NCBI RefSeq assembly: GCF_000711875.1
Contig: NZ_JONM01000001.1
Coordinates: 537,934 to 601,933 of the forward strand
Source: Andreprevotia chitinilytica DSM 18519
GTDB taxonomy: Bacteria > Pseudomonadota > Gammaproteobacteria > Burkholderiales > Chitinibacteraceae
Length of the DNA stretch: 64,000 nucleotides
Direction of reading: 5' to 3'
Numbering within the stretch: the stretch's first letter is position 1; each line of letters opens with the position of its first letter. Made by a program: the position numbers and the translations under genes. The notes under the pieces were generated by a model, which saw nothing but the letters and a program-made list of their open reading frames with translations, was not told the origin of the DNA and did not search any database. Shown here piece by piece: positions 34,648-46,560 of this stretch.

Positions 34648-37600
34648 TTGCGGCGCTTCCCGAAAAAGGCCCCTGAATTGATTGCTGGCATCAAGCTCAT
34701 CCGCCATTTGCGCGGTTATTTGCGTCTTTGGGCTACACCGCTGCTACGCGGCGGCCGATGGCCGCAGACCGGCCCTGACGAAGAGCCGCCGCTGCGATCG
34801 GAGTTGTTCAGTACCGATCAGATGGCGCAGCACGGCAAGGCGCTGGCGGCATCCCACCAGCTGGCGTCCGGGCGGGCGCCAGACTTGCTGCTGGCCCGGC
34901 TGGCCGAGAATGAAACGGCCCTGGTCAGCGCCTGCAACCTGCTCACGACAGCAGTCACCACCAAGCGCCGGATCACGCCGGCCGGCAGCTGGCTGCTCGA
35001 CAATTTCTACCTCATCGAAGAACAGATCCGCACCGCGAAACGGCACTTGCCCAAGGGCTATAGCCGGGAGCTGCCGCGCCTAGCGCACGGGCCATCGGCC
35101 GGGCGGCCCCGCGTGTACGACATCGCGCTGGAGACGATCTCCCACGGCGATGGCCGTGTCGATACGGAAAGCCTCAGCCGCTTTGTGGCGGCCTACCAGA
35201 GTGTCTCCGCGCTCAAGCTGGGCGAGCTGTGGGCGATTCCGATCATGCTGCGGCTGGCGGTTATCGAGAACCTGCGCCGGGTCGGCATGCAGATCGCCAT
35301 CGGCTCGGCCGAGCGCAATCTCGCCGATGTGTGGGCGGACAAGATGACGGAGACCGCCGAGCAAGACCCGAAGAGCCTGATTCTGGTGATCGCGGACATG
35401 GCGCGTTCCAACCCGCCGATGGTGAGCGCCTTCGTCGCCGAGCTGGCGCGCCGCCTGCAAGGGCGCGGCCCGGCCTTGGCCTTGCCATTGACCTGGATCG
35501 AGCAGCGACTGGCCGAAACGGGCCTGACCATCGAACAGCTGGTGCAACTGGAAAACCAGCAGCAGGCCGCCGATCAGGTTTCCATCAGCAACAGCATCGG
35601 CAGTCTGCGCGTGCTGGGCGCGATGGACTGGCGCGAGTTCGTCGAGACCATGAGCGTCGTCGAGCAGACCCTGCGGGAAGATCCAAGCGGCATCTATGGC
35701 CAGATGGATTTCGCCACCCGCGATCGCTATCGCCACGCCACGGAAGCCATCGCGAAGCAGGGCCGCCTGACCGAAAGCGAGGTCGCTCGCAAAGCAATCG
35801 AGCTGGCCGGCAGCGCAACGAGCGACGCCGGTGATCGGCCCGGGCACGTCGGCTTTTATCTGATCGACAAGGGTTTGCCAGCGCTTGAGCAGGCCGCTGA
35901 AGTGCGCCTGCCGGGCCGCGAAGCCTTGCGTAGAACGGCGGGCCGCTGTCCGTTGCTGCTCTATCTGGGCAGCATTGCGCTAACGACCGCGATCATCGCC
36001 GGTTGCCTGCTGGTACTGGCCGCCCGTAGCGGGGCGCCGGAATGGGCGTTATGGCTGATCGGCATCCTCTTGCCATTGGCGACCAGTCAGTTGGCGGTGG
36101 CACTGGTGAACTGGCTGGCGACGCTATTGGTTGCGCCGCACCCGCTACCCAGAATGGATTACTCCACCGGCATCCCGACTCAAGCGCGCACGCTGGTGGT
36201 GGTGCCGACCATGCTCACTTGCCCCGCCAGCGTCGAAGATCTGGTCGAAGCCCTGGAAGTCCGCTTCCTGGCCAATCGGGATGAGTACCTGCACTTCGCT
36301 TTGTTGACGGATTTTCGCGATGCCGGGCAGGAATCGCGCCCGGAAGACGAGCCCTTGCTGCAACAGGCCCGCAGCCGGATCGAGGAACTGAACGAGAAAT
36401 ACGGGCATGGCGCAGGTCGGGGCACGGACGATCTTTTCTTTCTGTTCCATCGCGCCCGGCGCTGGAATCCGCAAGAGCGGATCTGGATGGGCTACGAGCG
36501 CAAGCGCGGCAAGCTGGCGGCTTTGAATGCCTTGTTGCGGGGTGGGGCGGGGGATGCGTTCTCGCTCATCGTCGGCAACACAGCGGTGCTCTCCAACGTG
36601 AAATACGTCATCACGCTGGATACGGATACGCAGCTGCCACGGGATGCGGCGCGGCAATTCGTCGGGGCCATGGCCCACCCGCTGAATCGCCCGCACTACG
36701 ATGCCGCCAGGCAACGCGTGACCGAGGGCTACGGCATTCTGCAGCCACGGGTGGCGATCAGCCTGCCGGGAACGAATCGCTCGCGCTATGCGCGCCTGTA
36801 CGGTGGCGAACCGGGCATCGATCCCTACACCCGCGTCGTGTCGGATGTGTATCAGGACGTGTTCGGCGAAGGCTCGTTCATCGGCAAGGGAATTTACGAC
36901 GTCGATGCGTTCGAGCAGGCGCTGAGCAAGCGTTTTCCGGAAAACCACATCCTCAGCCACGACCTGCTTGAAGGGTGCTATGCGCGGGCCGGGTTGTTGA
37001 GCGATGTGCAGTTGTATGAGGACTGCCCGTCCCGCTACCACGCCGACGTGAGCCGTCGCCACCGCTGGATTCGCGGCGATTGGCAGCTGGCCGGCTGGCT
37101 GCTGCGGCGCGTGCCCGGCTTGCTCGCCACGGCCAAAGGAGAGGGCGCGCGCCAAAGCAATCCGCTCTCCGCCCTGTCGCAATGGAAGCTGATCGACAAC
37201 CTGCGGCGCAGCTTGGTCCCGGCCGCGCTCACGCTGCTATTGCTGCTGGGCTGGGCCGTCTTGTCGCCCACCTGGACATGGACCCTGGCGGTGATCGGCA
37301 TGCTGCTGATTCCTGCCTGGTGCGCCGCGATTCTCGATCTGCTGCGCAAGCCGGATGGTGTGTTGCCACGCCAGCATCTGGCCGTCATTGGCCGTTCCGT
37401 GACGCGACACTTCACGCAATTCGGCTTCGAACTCGCCTGTCTGCCGTACGAGGCGTTTTACACGCTGGATGCCATCGCCCGCACCGCCTGGCGCATGCTG
37501 ATCCGGCACCAACGCTTGCTCGAATGGAATCCATCAAGCGAGGCCGAGCGCGAAGGGGGCCGCCGACATGGTCTGGTCGCCAGCTGCCGCTCGATGTGGA

Positions 37601-40600
37601 TTGCACCCGTGCTGGTCATCGCGACCTTTATCCAGCTGGCGGCAGCAGCCCCGCTGGCGCTGTTAGCGGCCGGGCCGATCCTGTTGCTGTGGTTTGCCTC
37701 GCCCGCCATTGCATGGTGGGTCAGTCGCCCGCTCGCGCCGCGCCAAGCCGCGTTGACGATGACGCAAACCCTGTTCTTGAGCGCCTTGTCGCGCCGAACC
37801 TGGGCGTTCTTCGACACCTTCGTCAGCGCGGAAGATCACTGGCTGCCGCCCGATAATTATCAGGAATACCGCGTGGGTGCGATCGCGCACCGTACCTCGC
37901 CCACCAATATGGGGCTGGCGCTACTGGCGAATCTGTCCGCCTACGATTTCGGCTATCTGCCGACCGGGCCGCTGCTCGAACGTACCGCGAATACGCTGCG
38001 CACGATGGAGGGGCTGGAGCGCTTCCACGGGCATTTCTACAACTGGTACGACACGCAGACGCTGCAGGTGCTGCCGCCGTCGTACGTCTCCACGGTGGAT
38101 AGCGGCAATCTGGCTGGCCATCTGCTGACCCTGCGGGCGGGCCTGCTTGCACTAGCCGATGACCGGATACTGAGCACGCGGCTGTGCGATGGCTTGAGCG
38201 ATACGCTCAGGCTGCTTACGGATACCGCGGATAGCGCAGCCGCAGGCTTGTTGGCGGGGTTCCGGCGCGAACTGGAAACCGTCGCGACCACATCGCCAAC
38301 GACCCTCGCCGCAACACAATCATCGCTAGAGCGGCTGACCGCCAGCGCCACCGAACTCGCCAGCCGGATTGCAGACGCTGCCGTTGTCCATAACGACACC
38401 GTGCCGGAATCGGAAACGAAACGGCAGGAGGCCGGCCTATGGGCCGAGGCGCTGGCCCGGCAATGCCGCGAAGCGCTGGATGAGCTGACTTTCCTCGCGC
38501 CGTGGCTCGCCTTGCCGGCCGCACCGAGCGGGCTGGATGCCGCTGTCGCAGCGATCACCGCCAACATCCCCAGCTTGCGCGAGTTGGCCGGGCTGGATGC
38601 GACGTTGCGCACTGGTATTGCAGCTCGGCTCGCTGCGGAGGCAACGCCGGAACAACGCAGCTGGCTTGGCGAGCTGCAACAACATCTCTCGACCGCGAGT
38701 ACCCGTGCCAGAGACCGGCTGGCGGCCATCGAACGCCTGGCGCAGCAAGCCTTTGCATTCGCGGATATGGAGTACGACTTCCTGTTCGACAAGACCCGGC
38801 ATCTGCTGAGCATCGGTTACAACGTGGCCGAGCACCGCGCCGATGCGGGCTACTACGATCTGCTGGCCTCCGAGGCCCGCTTGGGTTGCTTCGTCGGCAT
38901 CGCACAGGGGCAGTTGCCACAAGAGAGCTGGTTCGCGCTCGGGCGCTTGCTCACCAGCACCGGCGGCGATCCGGTACTGCTGTCGTGGAGCGGCTCGATG
39001 TTCGAGTACCTGATGCCGTTGCTGGTGATGCCGACCTATGACAACACGCTGCTCGACCAGACCTGCAAGGCGATGGTGGCGAGGCAGATCGAGTACGGCG
39101 GGCAGCGCGGCGTTCCCTGGGGTATTTCGGAGTCCGGCTACAACACTGTCGACGTGAATCTCAATTATCAGTACCGCGCCTTCGGCGTGCCGGGGCTCGG
39201 GCTCAAGCGCGGGCTGGCCGAGGATCTGGTCATTGCGCCGTATGCGTCGGCGCTCGCGCTGATGGTCGCGCCTGAGGTGGCCTGCCGCAATCTGCAGCGG
39301 CTGGCTACCGCCGGGGTGGTCGGGCAGTTCGGTTTCTTCGAGGCGGTCGACTACACGCCGGCCCGGCAGCGACGCGGACAATCGAACACGGTCGTGCGGG
39401 CTTTCATGGCGCATCACCAGGGCATGAGCCTGCTGGCACTGGCCTACCTGCTGCTGGAGCGCCCGATGCAACGGCGGTTTGAGTCCGACCGCTTGTTCCA
39501 GGCCATCATGCCGCTGCTGCAAGAGCGGATTCCCAAGGCCACGGCGCTGTTCCCGCACACAGCGCGTCGCTTCGACGTGCACACGCCATCAGGTGCCGAT
39601 CAGACACCGATCCGCGTGTTCAACAGCCCGGATACGCCGACGCCGGAAGTGCAGCTGCTGTCGAACGGTCGCTACCACGTGATGGTCACCAATGCCGGTG
39701 GCGGTTACAGCCGCTGGAAAGACCTCGCCGTTACGCGCTGGCATGAAGACGGCACCCGCGATCACTGGGGTAGCTTCTGCTACATCCGCGAGGTGGAAAG
39801 CGGCGCATTCTGGTCGACCGGCTACCAGCCCACGCTCGCCGGGCCGGACAGTTTTGAAGCGATCTTCGCCGAAGGGCGGGCCGAGTTCCGCCGCCGCGAC
39901 ACGGTTGGCGCAGGCGATGGCGAGGGCGAAAGTAATTTCGAGACCTACACCGAGATCGTCGTATCGCCAGAAGACGATATCGAGCTGCGGCGGGTTCGCA
40001 TCACCAATCGCTCGTCGCAACCCCGCGAGATCGACGTCACCAGTTACGCCGAAGTAGTGATCGCCCCGCCAGCGGCGGATGCCATTCACCCGGCCTTCAG
40101 CAATCTGTTCGTGCAGACCGAGATATTGCGGGAGCGGCACGCGATCCTGTGCACGCGCCGGCCCCGTTCGCTGGGCGAACAAGCACCGTGGATGCTGCAT
40201 CTGATGGCCGTGCACGGTGCAGACGTCGGGGCGGTGTCTTACGAGACGGATCGCCTGCGCTTCATCGGCCGGGCCAGAACCACCGCCGCGCCATTGGCGA
40301 TGGGCGATGCTGCCGCGCTGTCGGATACGGACGGTTCGGTGCTGGACCCGGTGGTCGCCATCCGCTATCGCATCACGCTCGACCCCGATCAGACAGCCAT
40401 GATCGATATCGTGTCGGGCATGGCCGACACCCGCGATATCGCCACGAGCCTGGTCGAGAAATATCAGGATCGGCACTTGGCAGATCGCGTTTTCGATCTG
40501 GCATGGACACATAGCCAGGTCGCGCTACGGCAACTCAACGCCACCGAGGCCGATGCACTGCTGTTTGCGCGTCTGGCCAGCACCGTCATCTACGCCAACG

Positions 40601-43518
40601 CCGCCTTGCGGGCCGATGCCAGCGTGCTGATCCAGAATCGTCGCGGCCAGTCCGGCCTGTGGGGCTATGCCATCTCCGGCGATTTGCCGATCGTGCTGCT
40701 GCAGATCGGCGACGCGGCCAATATCGATCTGGTGCGCCAGCTGGTGCAGGCCCATGCCTACTGGCGCTTGCGCGGGCTGGCGGTGGATCTGGTGATCTGG
40801 AACGAAAGCCACGCCGGTTACCGGCAACGCCTGCAGGAACAGATCATGGGGCTGATCGCATCGGGCATCGACGCCAGCGTGATCGATCGGCCGGGTGGGG
40901 TGTTCGTGCGGCCGGCGGAGCAGATCGCCAACGAGGACCGCATCCTGATCCAGTCCGTCGCCCGCGCCGTTATCACGGATGGCCGGGGCACGCTGGCGGA
41001 ACAGCTCGACCAGCGCCTGCTTGGCGAACCGCGTGCGCCACGGCTCGTGCCAAGCCGCCAGCGCCGCACCGATGCACCAGCCGTGGTGGCTTCGCCACGC
41101 AACGATCTACTGCTATTCAACGGTTTGGGCGGGTTCACCCCGGACGGGCGCGAATACATCATGGCGCTCGCGCCCGGCCAGGTCACGCCAGCCCCGTGGG
41201 CGAACGTGCTGGCGAATCCGCACTTCGGGACGGTCATCTCGGAAAACGGCGTCGCCTATACCTGGAGCGAAAACGCGCATGAATTCCGTCTCACGCCGTG
41301 GCATAACGACCCGGTCAGCGATGCCAGCGGCGAGGCGCTTTATCTGCGTGACGAAGAAACCGGCTACGTCTGGACGCCCACGCCATTGCCTACCCGCGCC
41401 GCGATGCCCTACGTCGTCCGGCACGGCTTTGGCTACAGCGTGTTCGAAACCTGCGTGGAAGGCATCTGCTCGGAACTGTGGGTCTACGTGGCGGTGGATG
41501 CCGCCATCAAGTTCTCGGTGTTGAAGGTGCGCAACAAGTCCGGCCGGGCACGCAAGCTGTCGGCGACCGGTTATGTGGAGTGGGTGTTGGGGGATTTGCG
41601 GGCGAAGTCGGCCATGCATATCACCACCGAAACCGATGCCTTCGGTGGCGCAGTGTATGCGCGCAACCCCTACAACACCGAGTTTTCCGACCGGGTCGCT
41701 TTCTTCGATGTGGACGACCCGACCCGCACGCTGACCGGTGATCGCGCCGAATTCCTCGGCCGCAATGGCACGCAGCGCAAACCGGCGGCCATGAAGCGGA
41801 CACGCCTGTCCGGCAAGGTGGGCGCGGGGCTCGACCCTTGCGCCGCGCTGCAGGTGAGTTTCGAGCTGGCCGATGGGCAGGAGCGCGAGATCGTCTTCCG
41901 GCTTGGCGCGGGACGTGATGCTGACGATGCCATCCAGCTGGTGCGGCGCTTCCGCGGCGGCATGGTGGCACACGAGGCGCTCGAAGCCGTCTGGCGGCAC
42001 TGGAACCACACGCTCGGGGCGGTGCAAATCGAAACCCCCGATCCGGCGCTCAACGTGCTGACCAATGGCTGGCTGGTCTACCAGACCCTGGCGTGCCGGA
42101 TCTGGGCGCGCAGCGGCTACTACCAATCGGGCGGCGCGTTTGGTTTTCGCGATCAGTTGCAGGATGTGATGGCGCTCATCCACGCAAAGCCCGCGCTGGT
42201 CCGCGAACACCTGCTGCTGTGCGCCAGCCGGCAGTTCCAGGAGGGCGATGTCCAGCACTGGTGGCATCCGCCATCGGGTCGTGGCGTGCGCACGCGTTGT
42301 TCCGATGATTATCTGTGGCTGCCGCTGGCAGTGTGTCGTTATGTGACCAGCACTGGCGACACCGGCGTGCTGGATGAACCGGTGCACTTCCTCGAAGGCC
42401 GCCCGGTCGGCGCGGAAGACGACTCGTATTACGATCTGCCGGGCCGCTCCTTCGACATGGCCAGCCTGTACGAACATTGCGTGCGCGCCATCAGGCATGG
42501 TTTGCGCTTCGGCGAACACGGCCTGCCCCTGATCGGTTCCGGCGACTGGAACGACGGCATGAATCTGGTCGGCATACAGGGCAAGGGCGAGAGCGTCTGG
42601 CTGGGCTTCTTTCTGTGCGAAGTGCTCCGGCAATTCACCGGCGTGGCGCGGGCATATGGCGATTCATCCTTCGCCGAGCAGTGCCAAGGGGAGGGCGCCC
42701 GACTGCGGCAAAACATCGAGCAGCATGGCTGGGATGGCGAATGGTATCGCCGCGCCTATTTCGACGATGGCACACCGCTCGGCTCGGCCAGCAACGCGGA
42801 ATGCCGGATCGATTCGATCTCGCAGAGCTGGTCGGTGCTGTCCGGCGCGGGTGATCCGCTTCGCTCACGCATGGCCATGCACGCCGTCAACGACCGGTTG
42901 GTGCGTCGCGATGATGCGCTGATTCAGCTGCTCGATCCGCCCTTCGACACCTCAAACCTCGACCCCGGCTACATCCGTGGCTACGTGCCGGGCGTGCGGG
43001 AAAACGGCGGGCAATACACGCATGGCGCGGTCTGGGCGGCGATGGCGTTTGCCGCTTTGGGCGAACGCGAACGGGCGTGGGAGCTGCTGGGCATGATCAA
43101 CCCGGTGAACCACACCACGTCTGCTGAAGGCGTTGCGATCTACAAGGCGGAGCCCTATGTCATTGCGGCGGACGTCTATGCGCTCGCGCCGCACATCGGC
43201 CGCGGCGGCTGGAGCTGGTACACCGGTTCGGCTGGCTGGTCGTATCGGCTCATCGTCGAATCGCTGCTGGGCTTGCGGCTGGAGGTGGACAAGCTGCACC
43301 TCGCGCCTTGCCTGCCGGCGGATTGGTCGGCGTTCAAGATGCATTACCGGTATCGGGAAACCGTTTACCACATCGCGGTGACGCAGACGCAGGCCGCTGC
43401 TGAAGAAAACAGCGCGGGGATGAGTCTGGTGGTCGATGGCGTGGCGCGGCATGACCGGTTGATTCCGCTGGTTGACGATCATCGCGAGCATTGGGTTGAG
43501 GTGGTGGTGCTTAGTTAG
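34648..43518 (+). CDS. ndvB: cyclic beta-1,2-glucan synthase (NdvB/ChvB type)
   Basis: A 2956-residue membrane enzyme, near the usual 2800-2900 of the family. It makes periplasmic cyclic beta-1,2-glucans from UDP-glucose (initiation, elongation, phosphorolysis and cyclisation on one chain). The N-terminal region is soluble. Two membrane helices lie at about 438-500. A GT84-type glycosyltransferase follows ([12 protein letters not shown] near 655, [40 protein letters not shown]), then further helices (about 860-910 and 985-1030) and a glycoamylase-like region (about 1050-1640). The GH94 phosphorylase part is C-terminal ([30 protein letters not shown]). The start is TTG 34648 after an AAGG; no ATG is available. 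No exporter (NdvA) gene is nearby. Confidence 0.92.
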   Translation: MRRFPKKAPELIAGIKLIRHLRGYLRLWATPLLRGGRWPQTGPDEEPPLRSELFSTDQMAQHGKALAASHQLASGRAPDLLLARLAENETALVSACNLLTTAVTTKRRITPAGSWLLDNFYLIEEQIRTAKRHLPKGYSRELPRLAHGPSAGRPRVYDIALETISHGDGRVDTESLSRFVAAYQSVSALKLGELWAIPIMLRLAVIENLRRVGMQIAIGSAERNLADVWADKMTETAEQDPKSLILVIADMARSNPPMVSAFVAELARRLQGRGPALALPLTWIEQRLAETGLTIEQLVQLENQQQAADQVSISNSIGSLRVLGAMDWREFVETMSVVEQTLREDPSGIYGQMDFATRDRYRHATEAIAKQGRLTESEVARKAIELAGSATSDAGDRPGHVGFYLIDKGLPALEQAAEVRLPGREALRRTAGRCPLLLYLGSIALTTAIIAGCLLVLAARSGAPEWALWLIGILLPLATSQLAVALVNWLATLLVAPHPLPRMDYSTGIPTQARTLVVVPTMLTCPASVEDLVEALEVRFLANRDEYLHFALLTDFRDAGQESRPEDEPLLQQARSRIEELNEKYGHGAGRGTDDLFFLFHRARRWNPQERIWMGYERKRGKLAALNALLRGGAGDAFSLIVGNTAVLSNVKYVITLDTDTQLPRDAARQFVGAMAHPLNRPHYDAARQRVTEGYGILQPRVAISLPGTNRSRYARLYGGEPGIDPYTRVVSDVYQDVFGEGSFIGKGIYDVDAFEQALSKRFPENHILSHDLLEGCYARAGLLSDVQLYEDCPSRYHADVSRRHRWIRGDWQLAGWLLRRVPGLLATAKGEGARQSNPLSALSQWKLIDNLRRSLVPAALTLLLLLGWAVLSPTWTWTLAVIGMLLIPAWCAAILDLLRKPDGVLPRQHLAVIGRSVTRHFTQFGFELACLPYEAFYTLDAIARTAWRMLIRHQRLLEWNPSSEAEREGGRRHGLVASCRSMWIAPVLVIATFIQLAAAAPLALLAAGPILLLWFASPAIAWWVSRPLAPRQAALTMTQTLFLSALSRRTWAFFDTFVSAEDHWLPPDNYQEYRVGAIAHRTSPTNMGLALLANLSAYDFGYLPTGPLLERTANTLRTMEGLERFHGHFYNWYDTQTLQVLPPSYVSTVDSGNLAGHLLTLRAGLLALADDRILSTRLCDGLSDTLRLLTDTADSAAAGLLAGFRRELETVATTSPTTLAATQSSLERLTASATELASRIADAAVVHNDTVPESETKRQEAGLWAEALARQCREALDELTFLAPWLALPAAPSGLDAAVAAITANIPSLRELAGLDATLRTGIAARLAAEATPEQRSWLGELQQHLSTASTRARDRLAAIERLAQQAFAFADMEYDFLFDKTRHLLSIGYNVAEHRADAGYYDLLASEARLGCFVGIAQGQLPQESWFALGRLLTSTGGDPVLLSWSGSMFEYLMPLLVMPTYDNTLLDQTCKAMVARQIEYGGQRGVPWGISESGYNTVDVNLNYQYRAFGVPGLGLKRGLAEDLVIAPYASALALMVAPEVACRNLQRLATAGVVGQFGFFEAVDYTPARQRRGQSNTVVRAFMAHHQGMSLLALAYLLLERPMQRRFESDRLFQAIMPLLQERIPKATALFPHTARRFDVHTPSGADQTPIRVFNSPDTPTPEVQLLSNGRYHVMVTNAGGGYSRWKDLAVTRWHEDGTRDHWGSFCYIREVESGAFWSTGYQPTLAGPDSFEAIFAEGRAEFRRRDTVGAGDGEGESNFETYTEIVVSPEDDIELRRVRITNRSSQPREIDVTSYAEVVIAPPAADAIHPAFSNLFVQTEILRERHAILCTRRPRSLGEQAPWMLHLMAVHGADVGAVSYETDRLRFIGRARTTAAPLAMGDAAALSDTDGSVLDPVVAIRYRITLDPDQTAMIDIVSGMADTRDIATSLVEKYQDRHLADRVFDLAWTHSQVALRQLNATEADALLFARLASTVIYANAALRADASVLIQNRRGQSGLWGYAISGDLPIVLLQIGDAANIDLVRQLVQAHAYWRLRGLAVDLVIWNESHAGYRQRLQEQIMGLIASGIDASVIDRPGGVFVRPAEQIANEDRILIQSVARAVITDGRGTLAEQLDQRLLGEPRAPRLVPSRQRRTDAPAVVASPRNDLLLFNGLGGFTPDGREYIMALAPGQVTPAPWANVLANPHFGTVISENGVAYTWSENAHEFRLTPWHNDPVSDASGEALYLRDEETGYVWTPTPLPTRAAMPYVVRHGFGYSVFETCVEGICSELWVYVAVDAAIKFSVLKVRNKSGRARKLSATGYVEWVLGDLRAKSAMHITTETDAFGGAVYARNPYNTEFSDRVAFFDVDDPTRTLTGDRAEFLGRNGTQRKPAAMKRTRLSGKVGAGLDPCAALQVSFELADGQEREIVFRLGAGRDADDAIQLVRRFRGGMVAHEALEAVWRHWNHTLGAVQIETPDPALNVLTNGWLVYQTLACRIWARSGYYQSGGAFGFRDQLQDVMALIHAKPALVREHLLLCASRQFQEGDVQHWWHPPSGRGVRTRCSDDYLWLPLAVCRYVTSTGDTGVLDEPVHFLEGRPVGAEDDSYYDLPGRSFDMASLYEHCVRAIRHGLRFGEHGLPLIGSGDWNDGMNLVGIQGKGESVWLGFFLCEVLRQFTGVARAYGDSSFAEQCQGEGARLRQNIEQHGWDGEWYRRAYFDDGTPLGSASNAECRIDSISQSWSVLSGAGDPLRSRMAMHAVNDRLVRRDDALIQLLDPPFDTSNLDPGYIRGYVPGVRENGGQYTHGAVWAAMAFAALGERERAWELLGMINPVNHTTSAEGVAIYKAEPYVIAADVYALAPHIGRGGWSWYTGSAGWSYRLIVESLLGLRLEVDKLHLAPCLPADWSAFKMHYRYRETVYHIAVTQTQAAAEENSAGMSLVVDGVARHDRLIPLVDDHREHWVEVVVLS

Positions 43519-43639
43519 CCACGAGGGGCTGGCCTTGGAACTGTTCCGGTTCAGTGAGGCAATGCGGCGCAAGGCCTCATTGCTGAGCGAATCAAAGATT
43601 CGCACGCGACGGGGATTGCGCCCTACGACCTTTTGTTTC

Positions 43640-43683
43640 CTCGCCCTCGCGTGCAAGGCTTCAGCCTTGCACGCGAGGGCGAG
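43640..43683. repeat. 21-bp perfect inverted repeat
   Basis: Left arm 43640-43660 and right arm 43663-43683 are perfect reverse complements around a TC centre (core CGTGCAAGGCT / AGCCTTGCACG). No U-tract follows on either strand. It lies 120 bp after ndvB; with the regulon site it is the only notable content of 43519-43833. Confidence 0.8.
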
Positions 43684-43724
43684 GGGAGAAAGTCTGCTGG
43701 CAATAGATCGTAACCAGCCCCCTA

Positions 43725-43744
43725 TGCTCGCTAGCGCACCGACG
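43725..43744 (+). promoter_or_regulatory. regulon site 4 (second CsbD operon)
   Basis: TGCTCG-CTAG-CGCACC then GACG. CATTGT starts 17 nt later (43762). The centre is 101 bp before ATG 43834. Confidence 0.7.
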
Positions 43745-43833
43745 CAACATGTATTCACCGCCATTGTTCATGAGTCACCCCAATCCCGATCGCCCCGCAA
43801 TGTTGCGGGTTGCAGGATTCATCAGAGGCCATC

Positions 43834-44214
43834 ATGACCAAATTCAGCGAACAGCTCCCCCTCAAGACCCACGACTTGCCGCAGGAGCCGATATTCGACG
43901 CCAACCCGCCGCCTTTCGATCATCTGGAACGCATACCGCATCCCAAGTTGTTCGTGCGCCGGATTCTCCATCTGGCCCCGCCGCCCAATGCACGCGAACA
44001 GCACACCATGCCCGTTATTGACGAGCTCAAGGCGCAATGGACGCAATACCTGGGTGCCGCCAAGATCGCCTGGGGCAAGTTGACCGAGAACGAACTGCTG
44101 GAGTGCGAAGGCCGCCTGCAGAAGCTGGCCGGGCTGATTCAGCAGCGCTATGCCATCTCGCGCGATGAAGCCGAAAGGCAGGTCAAAAGCTTCTTTGACC
44201 ACCACAGGGCTTGA
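43834..44214 (+). CDS. CsbD-like protein with N-terminal extension
   Basis: A 126-residue protein. The C half (about 65-125: IDELKAQWTQYLGAAKIAWGKLTENELLECEG...) is a CsbD domain. The first 60 residues are a Pro/His-rich stretch (PPPFDHLERIPHPKLFVRRILHL) not found in plain CsbD proteins, of unknown role. ATG 43834 follows AGAGG. The three-BON gene is 102 bp downstream in the same direction, repeating the CsbD-BON order at 33961-34506. Confidence 0.82.
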   Translation: MTKFSEQLPLKTHDLPQEPIFDANPPPFDHLERIPHPKLFVRRILHLAPPPNAREQHTMPVIDELKAQWTQYLGAAKIAWGKLTENELLECEGRLQKLAGLIQQRYAISRDEAERQVKSFFDHHRA

Positions 44215-44316
44215 AGCCAGCCCTGCCATCGGCCGTCGTCGTGCGGCGGCAGATCGGCGGGGGATCAGTCCGCCCGCACGAGCTCTGCAGCAACGTTGCC
44301 GCAATGGAGAGAAATC

Positions 44317-45156
44317 ATGTTCACACGACCCCATCAGTGGGCCATCGCGTCAGGCATCGCGCTGGCCATCATGGCGATCGGCAGTACAGCCGGCGCCGAT
44401 TCGTTTTCGCAGGAAGTCACCGAGGCGCGACAGGAAAGCCAGATCTGGACGACCTACGCCTTGAACCCCGCTCTGCGCGCCCATGATCTCAAGGTATCGG
44501 TCCATGAAGGCAAGGCCACGCTGAGCGGCCGGGTCGATGAGGGGATCAACAAGGATCTGGCGAAGCAGATTGCGCTGGGGGTCAGCGGTATCCGGGAGGT
44601 GGACAACCAGATCGTGGTTCAAGCCGATTACATCCCGCCGACGGTGCTGTCCCCACGCAATTACAGTTATGGCGAAATGATCGACGACGCCACGATCACC
44701 GCTGCGGTCAAGTCGAAGCTGACGTGGAGCAATTTCACCAATGGCCTGATTACCGATGTGGAGACGAAATGGGGCAAAGTGACCCTGCAGGGCACCACGG
44801 ATAGCGCCAATGCCAAGGCCGTCGCCACCAGTCTGGCGCTGAACACGCGTGGGGTGGTCGCGGTAGACAATCGCATGGAGGTCGTGGGTACGAAGTCGAC
44901 TGCCGCCGGCGAAGTCCGGCACACCACCTCTGAGGCGGAACGAGACATCGCTGATGGCTGGATCACCACCAAGATCAAGTCCACCTATCTGTATTCGAGT
45001 TCGGTGGATGGCTCCAACATTACGGTCACGACCACCAACGGCGTCGTCACACTGAACGGCAAGGTCAGCAGCAGCACCGAGCGTGATCTGGCCATTGATC
45101 TTGCCAAGAACGTGCGTGGCGTCAAAAGCGTTCATTCAACGGGGCTGACGTTTTAG
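44317..45156 (+). CDS. periplasmic protein with three BON domains
   Basis: A 279-residue OsmY-like protein. Signal peptide 1-26 (GSTAGA), then three BON repeats at about 35-105, 120-190 and 215-279, each with the ...VTLxGxV...A..iA..v.GV..V pattern. Expected to bind membrane phospholipid from the periplasm under osmotic or envelope stress. GGAGAG precedes ATG 44317. It follows the CsbD-like gene. The convergent nhaA ends 56 bp beyond. Confidence 0.9.
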   Translation: MFTRPHQWAIASGIALAIMAIGSTAGADSFSQEVTEARQESQIWTTYALNPALRAHDLKVSVHEGKATLSGRVDEGINKDLAKQIALGVSGIREVDNQIVVQADYIPPTVLSPRNYSYGEMIDDATITAAVKSKLTWSNFTNGLITDVETKWGKVTLQGTTDSANAKAVATSLALNTRGVVAVDNRMEVVGTKSTAAGEVRHTTSEAERDIADGWITTKIKSTYLYSSSVDGSNITVTTTNGVVTLNGKVSSSTERDLAIDLAKNVRGVKSVHSTGLTF

Positions 45157-45212
45157 GGCGTGTTTGTGATCTTTTGAGGAGTGGGTTTGGCGGACGGATG
45201 TGGCGCAATGCC

Positions 45213-46547
45213 CTACGGGGATCGTGCCCTGCGAGCAGATGTCAGCCACGCCAGCACCGCCAAGCCGCTGGTCGCGGAAAAGATCGAAGCCCCCAGAATG
45301 CCGAGTTTGGCCGAGTTGAGCAGGCTGGCACCGAAGGCCAATTCGGCGATGAGCAGCGCCATGGTGAAACCGATGCCGGTCAACAGGCTGCCGGCAGCCA
45401 AAATGCTCCACGGTAGTTCGGTCGGGCGCAGCGCGATGTGCAGGCGCACCGCCAGATAGCTGAACAGCATCACACCAGCCGGTTTGCCGAGTACGAAGCC
45501 CGCGAAGATCGCGATGGCCACCGCGCCATCAATGTCTTTGGGGGAAATCGGCAGGCCGGCATTCGCCAAGGCGAACAGCGGAATGACTGCGAAGGCGACC
45601 CACGGGTGGAGAACGATTTCGAGCCGTTCGACCGGCGAGATCGCCTCGCGGGCCGCCACGCCTGCCCGGCGCAAATCCTGCCGAGCCGTGGTGTCGCCAC
45701 TCCAGTGGTCGCCACGCGGATAGGCAATCACCCGATCCAGAATCGCATGCAGGCGACTATCGCTTACCCAGCTCTGCGCAGGCGTCATCAGGCCGAGGAT
45801 AAGGCCGGCGAGCGTTGGGTGGATGCCGGAGGTGTCGAGGGCCAGCCAGATCGCACAACCCAGCACGCCATAGACCAGCAGGCTGCGGATACCGAGGCGT
45901 TCAATCCCGGCCACGATCACCAGCCCGATCCCCGCTAGCCCCAGCGCGCCCCAATTCAGCGTGCTGCCATAGCCGATGGCGACCACCAGAATGGCGCCGA
46001 TATCGTCGAAGATCGCCAGCGACAAGAGAAACAGCCGCAAGCTCTGCGGAATGCGCGTGCCGAGAATGGCAAGGCAACCGATCACGAAAGCGGTATCGGT
46101 CGCCATGACCGTGCCCCAACCATGTGCCCCCGCGCCGCGACCTTCCAGCAACAGGAAGAGGCAAGCCGGCATGATCATCCCGCCCAGTGCCGCAGCCAGC
46201 GAGAGCGCCGCCATGCGCAGATTGCGCAGTTCGCCTTGCACCATTTCCCGCTTCAGTTCGAGCGCGCCGACGAAGAAAAACAGCGTCATCAACCCGTCAT
46301 TGATCCAGTATTTCAGCGGACGGGCGAGTTCGATGCTGTCCAGCCGAAAACCAGCCCGCAGCTCCCAGAATGAGAGAAATGGCGTCGACCACGGCGAGTT
46401 GGAAAGCCCTAAGGCCAGCAGCGCGCAGAACAGCAAAATGGCACCCGCGGCCGCCTCGATACGCAGGAAGCGGGTGAAGGTCTGGGTGAATAGATCGAGC
46501 GGCTCTTTGGGAAGCCGGCCGAGACTCTTGTTCACACGCTTATACAT
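45213..46547 (-). CDS. nhaA: Na+/H+ antiporter NhaA
   Basis: A 444-residue protein with about 12 hydrophobic helices. The NhaA signatures are clear: LMTLFFFVGALELKREMVQGEL, TDTAFVIGCLAILG, and the ion-binding aspartate pair in LAIFDDIGAILVVA. It exchanges external protons for internal Na+ and supports alkaline and salt tolerance. It starts 13 bp after the diguanylate cyclase stop on the same strand with no obvious ribosome site, so it probably depends on coupling with that gene. Confidence 0.94.
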   Translation of the reverse strand: MYKRVNKSLGRLPKEPLDLFTQTFTRFLRIEAAAGAILLFCALLALGLSNSPWSTPFLSFWELRAGFRLDSIELARPLKYWINDGLMTLFFFVGALELKREMVQGELRNLRMAALSLAAALGGMIMPACLFLLLEGRGAGAHGWGTVMATDTAFVIGCLAILGTRIPQSLRLFLLSLAIFDDIGAILVVAIGYGSTLNWGALGLAGIGLVIVAGIERLGIRSLLVYGVLGCAIWLALDTSGIHPTLAGLILGLMTPAQSWVSDSRLHAILDRVIAYPRGDHWSGDTTARQDLRRAGVAAREAISPVERLEIVLHPWVAFAVIPLFALANAGLPISPKDIDGAVAIAIFAGFVLGKPAGVMLFSYLAVRLHIALRPTELPWSILAAGSLLTGIGFTMALLIAELAFGASLLNSAKLGILGASIFSATSGLAVLAWLTSARRARSP

Positions 46548-46560
46548 ATTGGCCAGCGCT

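Noticed and set aside
41113-42633. Minus-strand open frame of 506 aa within ndvB
   Set aside because: Antisense to the conserved GH94 region of the glucan synthase; no recognisable protein features.
43472-43837. 121-aa plus-strand frame across the 21-bp inverted repeat
   Set aside because: It starts inside ndvB, crosses the hairpin and the regulon promoter, and has no protein features.
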